Below, one piece after another: positions 42,000-44,427 of a stretch of DNA of 44,427 bases. Source of the DNA: Actinomycetes bacterium (GTDB lineage: Bacteria; Actinomycetota; Acidimicrobiia; Acidimicrobiales; Acidimicrobiaceae). The stretch covers positions 1 through 44,427 of the forward strand of contig JAJYGA010000058.1 in NCBI GenBank assembly GCA_021785255.1, in the 5' to 3' direction. The translations under genes were made by a program, and so were the position numbers. Positions within the stretch are counted from its first letter, which is position 1. Every line of letters begins with the position of its first letter. The notes beneath the pieces are model-generated. The model was not told the DNA's origin. It did no database searches and saw only the letters and a program-made list of their open reading frames with translations.

Positions 42000-43506
42000 C
42001 GCTCTCCTTTTGCGTAGTTGTCGTTTGTTTTGGAACTGTGAAATAAAAGGTTACTCCGTCGTCTTTGGAAGAGTCGACTCCGATTGCGCCTCCGTGAAGT
42101 TCAATGAAAGTCTTGGCTATCCACAGTCCAAGGCCTTGAGATCTCTTTGAACGACCCATACCTTGGAGCATCTCTTTAACGTCGTCTTCTTCGTCTTTTG
42201 TCATTCGCTTCCCGTAGTTGGTAATCTCGACTTTGAAGTTGTCTACTTCATCGACAAGGCGCACCTTTACAGGACGATCTTTAGGACTGTATCGTAAGGC
42301 GTTCTCCACTAGATTCGCAGCAACTCTTCCAATGAGAGCGGCATCTATATTTACATCTTGGCTGAGGTTGTCCTGACTTATGAACTCCACCTGCGCCACA
42401 GTTTTGTCCCCAAGGGTTCTTACGCCTTCGACTATTGCCTCGAACAAGTCACTTTTTGCGAGTCGCAGTACGAGCATTCCTGACTCAATTTTGGTAGCAT
42501 CAAGGAGATTGAAGACCATCTGTGTTAATCTATCGGTCTGAGTTAAAATGGTGCTGACAAGAGTTTCAAAGTCGTGACTCTGGAGTTTTAAATCGGAGTC
42601 TACCAGCAAAGATGCCGCTGTTTTTATGGACGAAAGTGGTGTTCTAAGATCGTGAGAAACGGTTTCGAGTAAGGTTTTTCTCCATTTATCCACCTCCTTC
42701 AAGATACGACTGTTTTCCGCCTCCTGATCTAGTACAGCCTTATGCAAGGAGATCGCGCATTGATTTATGAATACCTGTAAAAGCTCGGCTTGAACCTTTG
42801 ACAACTCGGAGCCGCTAAGAACTACAAAGCCCACCAAGGCTCCCCCTGAGCTCAGAGGCACCCCCAATGTAACTTTGTTGGATTGGGTTGTGCTTTCGAT
42901 ACGTAACTGCGAGACGCGATCAACGCTACTTTGCGGGGTTATGGAAGATCTAACCACCGGATCGATCGGATCACCGATCTCGACCATTATCTTGAAGGAT
43001 CCCTCTCGTTCTGGTGTCGATATGACTATTGAATCAAGATTGAAAACTTCAAAAAGGGCATTAGCTGTAGTTTTTGCTACCGTCATGGGAGAGCGTTGGC
43101 CGATGAGTTCTTGGGAGAACTCCAAGAGTCTTCGAGTCTCTTCCTTGGCCCGATCGGCCTGTCGCTTGGCTGACTGTAGGTCGGAGACGACCTTCGAAAC
43201 GATCAACATAACTGTTGCATAGACACCAAGGGCAACCCAATTTTGGCTAGCTCCTACCGAAAGCGTGTAGTAAGGTGGGATAAAGACGTAGTCGTACACG
43301 AGAAAACCTACTACGACATCTACTGCTCCCACGGAGAAACCTCCGAGTGAAACGCCAACGACGACAGGAACTATGAGAATGAGAGCGGTAGTGGCTACCG
43401 ATAGAGAGGATCGTATCGGTACAATAGCGAGGGTCAAAAGAAGGAAAAGGAGTAGTGACGTCGCCACTCCTATGTAAGGTTGTCGACGTCTTGGAGCCAG
43501 ATTCAT
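41980..43506 (-). CDS. Sensor histidine kinase equivalent to the KdpD C-terminal half (DUF4118 TMs, GAF, HisKA, HATPase)
   Basis: 508 aa beginning directly with TM helices (PYIGVATSLLLFLLLTLAIVP...LVYDYVFIPPYYTLSVG); TVSHDLRTPLSSIKTAASLL; SQGLGLWIAKTFIELHGG. No N-terminal KdpD/USP domain. Confidence 0.9.
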   Translation of the reverse strand: MNLAPRRRQPYIGVATSLLLFLLLTLAIVPIRSSLSVATTALILIVPVVVGVSLGGFSVGAVDVVVGFLVYDYVFIPPYYTLSVGASQNWVALGVYATVMLIVSKVVSDLQSAKRQADRAKEETRRLLEFSQELIGQRSPMTVAKTTANALFEVFNLDSIVISTPEREGSFKIMVEIGDPIDPVVRSSITPQSSVDRVSQLRIESTTQSNKVTLGVPLSSGGALVGFVVLSGSELSKVQAELLQVFINQCAISLHKAVLDQEAENSRILKEVDKWRKTLLETVSHDLRTPLSSIKTAASLLVDSDLKLQSHDFETLVSTILTQTDRLTQMVFNLLDATKIESGMLVLRLAKSDLFEAIVEGVRTLGDKTVAQVEFISQDNLSQDVNIDAALIGRVAANLVENALRYSPKDRPVKVRLVDEVDNFKVEITNYGKRMTKDEEDDVKEMLQGMGRSKRSQGLGLWIAKTFIELHGGAIGVDSSKDDGVTFYFTVPKQTTTTQKESDEHFSS

Positions 43507-43580
43507 ACAGTTACATGCTACTTTATTGATACTGCGGTGGTAGGACTTGGATGAGATAACTAGGTCGTGGAGGTTCTAAG

Positions 43581-44427
43581 GTGGAACAAGGAGCCTTGGT
43601 AGATCCAGCCGGTAAGTTCCGAATATACCTTGGAGCTGCAGCCGGTGTTGGCAAGACGGTGGCGATGCTAGACGAGGGTCACCGTCGTTTACAGCGAGGA
43701 TCTGACGTTGTCGTTGGTTTCGTTGAAACCCATGGAAGACCCAACACTAAAGCGAAACTCGAAGGACTCGAAACTCTAAAACGTAAAACGGTTCACTACC
43801 GTAATAGCGTTTTTGAAGAGATGGATATAGACGCTGTGTTGGAACGTGCGCCTCAGGTGGTACTCATAGATGAGCTAGCGCATACTAACGTACCTGGTAG
43901 CGGGAGGCACGAGAAAAGATGGGAGGATGTCCTCGAAGTTCTGAGTAATGGAGTCTCCGTCATTACTACGTTGAACATTCAACATCTTGAGTCTATTGCC
44001 GATGCAGTAGAGGAGTTTGTGGGTGCGAAGGTAAGGGAGCGGGTTCCCGACTGGGTTGTGCGCAAAGCTGATCAAATCGAACTCGTGGACTCTTCTCCAG
44101 AACAGTTGCGTCGGCGACTTCTTCATGGGAATGTGTATCCTCCTGACAAGATCGAGGGCGCTTTGTCGAACTTCTTTCGCTTTGAAAATCTAGCGGCACT
44201 TCGAGAACTTGCTCTGAGATTTGTAGCAGACGAAACTGAAGAAGAGATGCTTGCATACTTGGCAAAGTATCATAACTCAAAGTCGTTTGAGAGCACCGAA
44301 CGAATTATGGTTGGTGTTACTGGTGCTCCTGGCACTGACCGAGTGCTACATCGAGCTGCGAGAATGGCTGCACGAGCGCGGGCGCCCTTGATGGTCGTGC
44401 ATGTTCTTCAAGAAGATGGCAAAGCAG
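43581..44427 (+). CDS. Separate KdpD N-terminal (KdpD plus USP-like) sensory protein, 3' end outside the window; not in the ORF track
   Basis: GTG 43581 after GGAGG; open to the window end: VEQGALVDPAGKFRIYLGAAAGVGKTVAMLDEGHRRLQRGSDVVVGFVETHGRPNT...VLIDELAHTNVPGSGRHEKRWEDVLEVLSNGVSVITTLNIQHLESIADAVEEF...ERIMVGVTGAPGTDRVLHRAARMAARARAPLMVVHVLQED. Confidence 0.92.
   Translation, partial: MEQGALVDPAGKFRIYLGAAAGVGKTVAMLDEGHRRLQRGSDVVVGFVETHGRPNTKAKLEGLETLKRKTVHYRNSVFEEMDIDAVLERAPQVVLIDELAHTNVPGSGRHEKRWEDVLEVLSNGVSVITTLNIQHLESIADAVEEFVGAKVRERVPDWVVRKADQIELVDSSPEQLRRRLLHGNVYPPDKIEGALSNFFRFENLAALRELALRFVADETEEEMLAYLAKYHNSKSFESTERIMVGVTGAPGTDRVLHRAARMAARARAPLMVVHVLQEDGKA

Overview
This is a moderate-GC chromosomal segment from a bacterium that looks actinobacterial (possibly Acidimicrobiia; this is inference from protein style only). 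About 75% is the classic translation/transcription supercluster, nearly all on the + strand: rpoB(3' end)-rpoC, rpsL-rpsG-fusA-tuf, rpsJ-rplC-D-W-B-rpsS-rplV-rpsC-rplP-rpmC-rpsQ-rplN-X-E-rpsN-rpsH-rplF-R-rpsE-rpmD-rplO-secY-adk-map-infA-rpmJ-rpsM-K-D-rpoA-rplQ-truA-rplM-rpsI. It continues with glmM-glmS, a minus-strand glycosyltransferase, a LysR regulator, acpS-nnrD/E-alr-udg-tsaE-tsaB-rimI-tsaD, groES-groEL with a perfect CIRCE, and a KdpDE-like two-component locus. The most interesting items are: (1) an apparently split KdpD, in which the histidine kinase lacks the N-terminal KdpD/USP sensory module and that module is encoded by a separate, divergently transcribed gene that runs off the window end and is missing from the ORF track; (2) an infA whose best start is a CTG codon behind a perfect AGGAGG; (3) a structured multi-hairpin gap between rpsJ and rplC, plus a 12-bp hairpin directly in front of rpsJ; (4) a 9-codon leader ORF ending in an ATGA overlap with fusA; (5) unusual EF-Tu substitutions. 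I found no CRISPR array, tRNA, rRNA or transposon.
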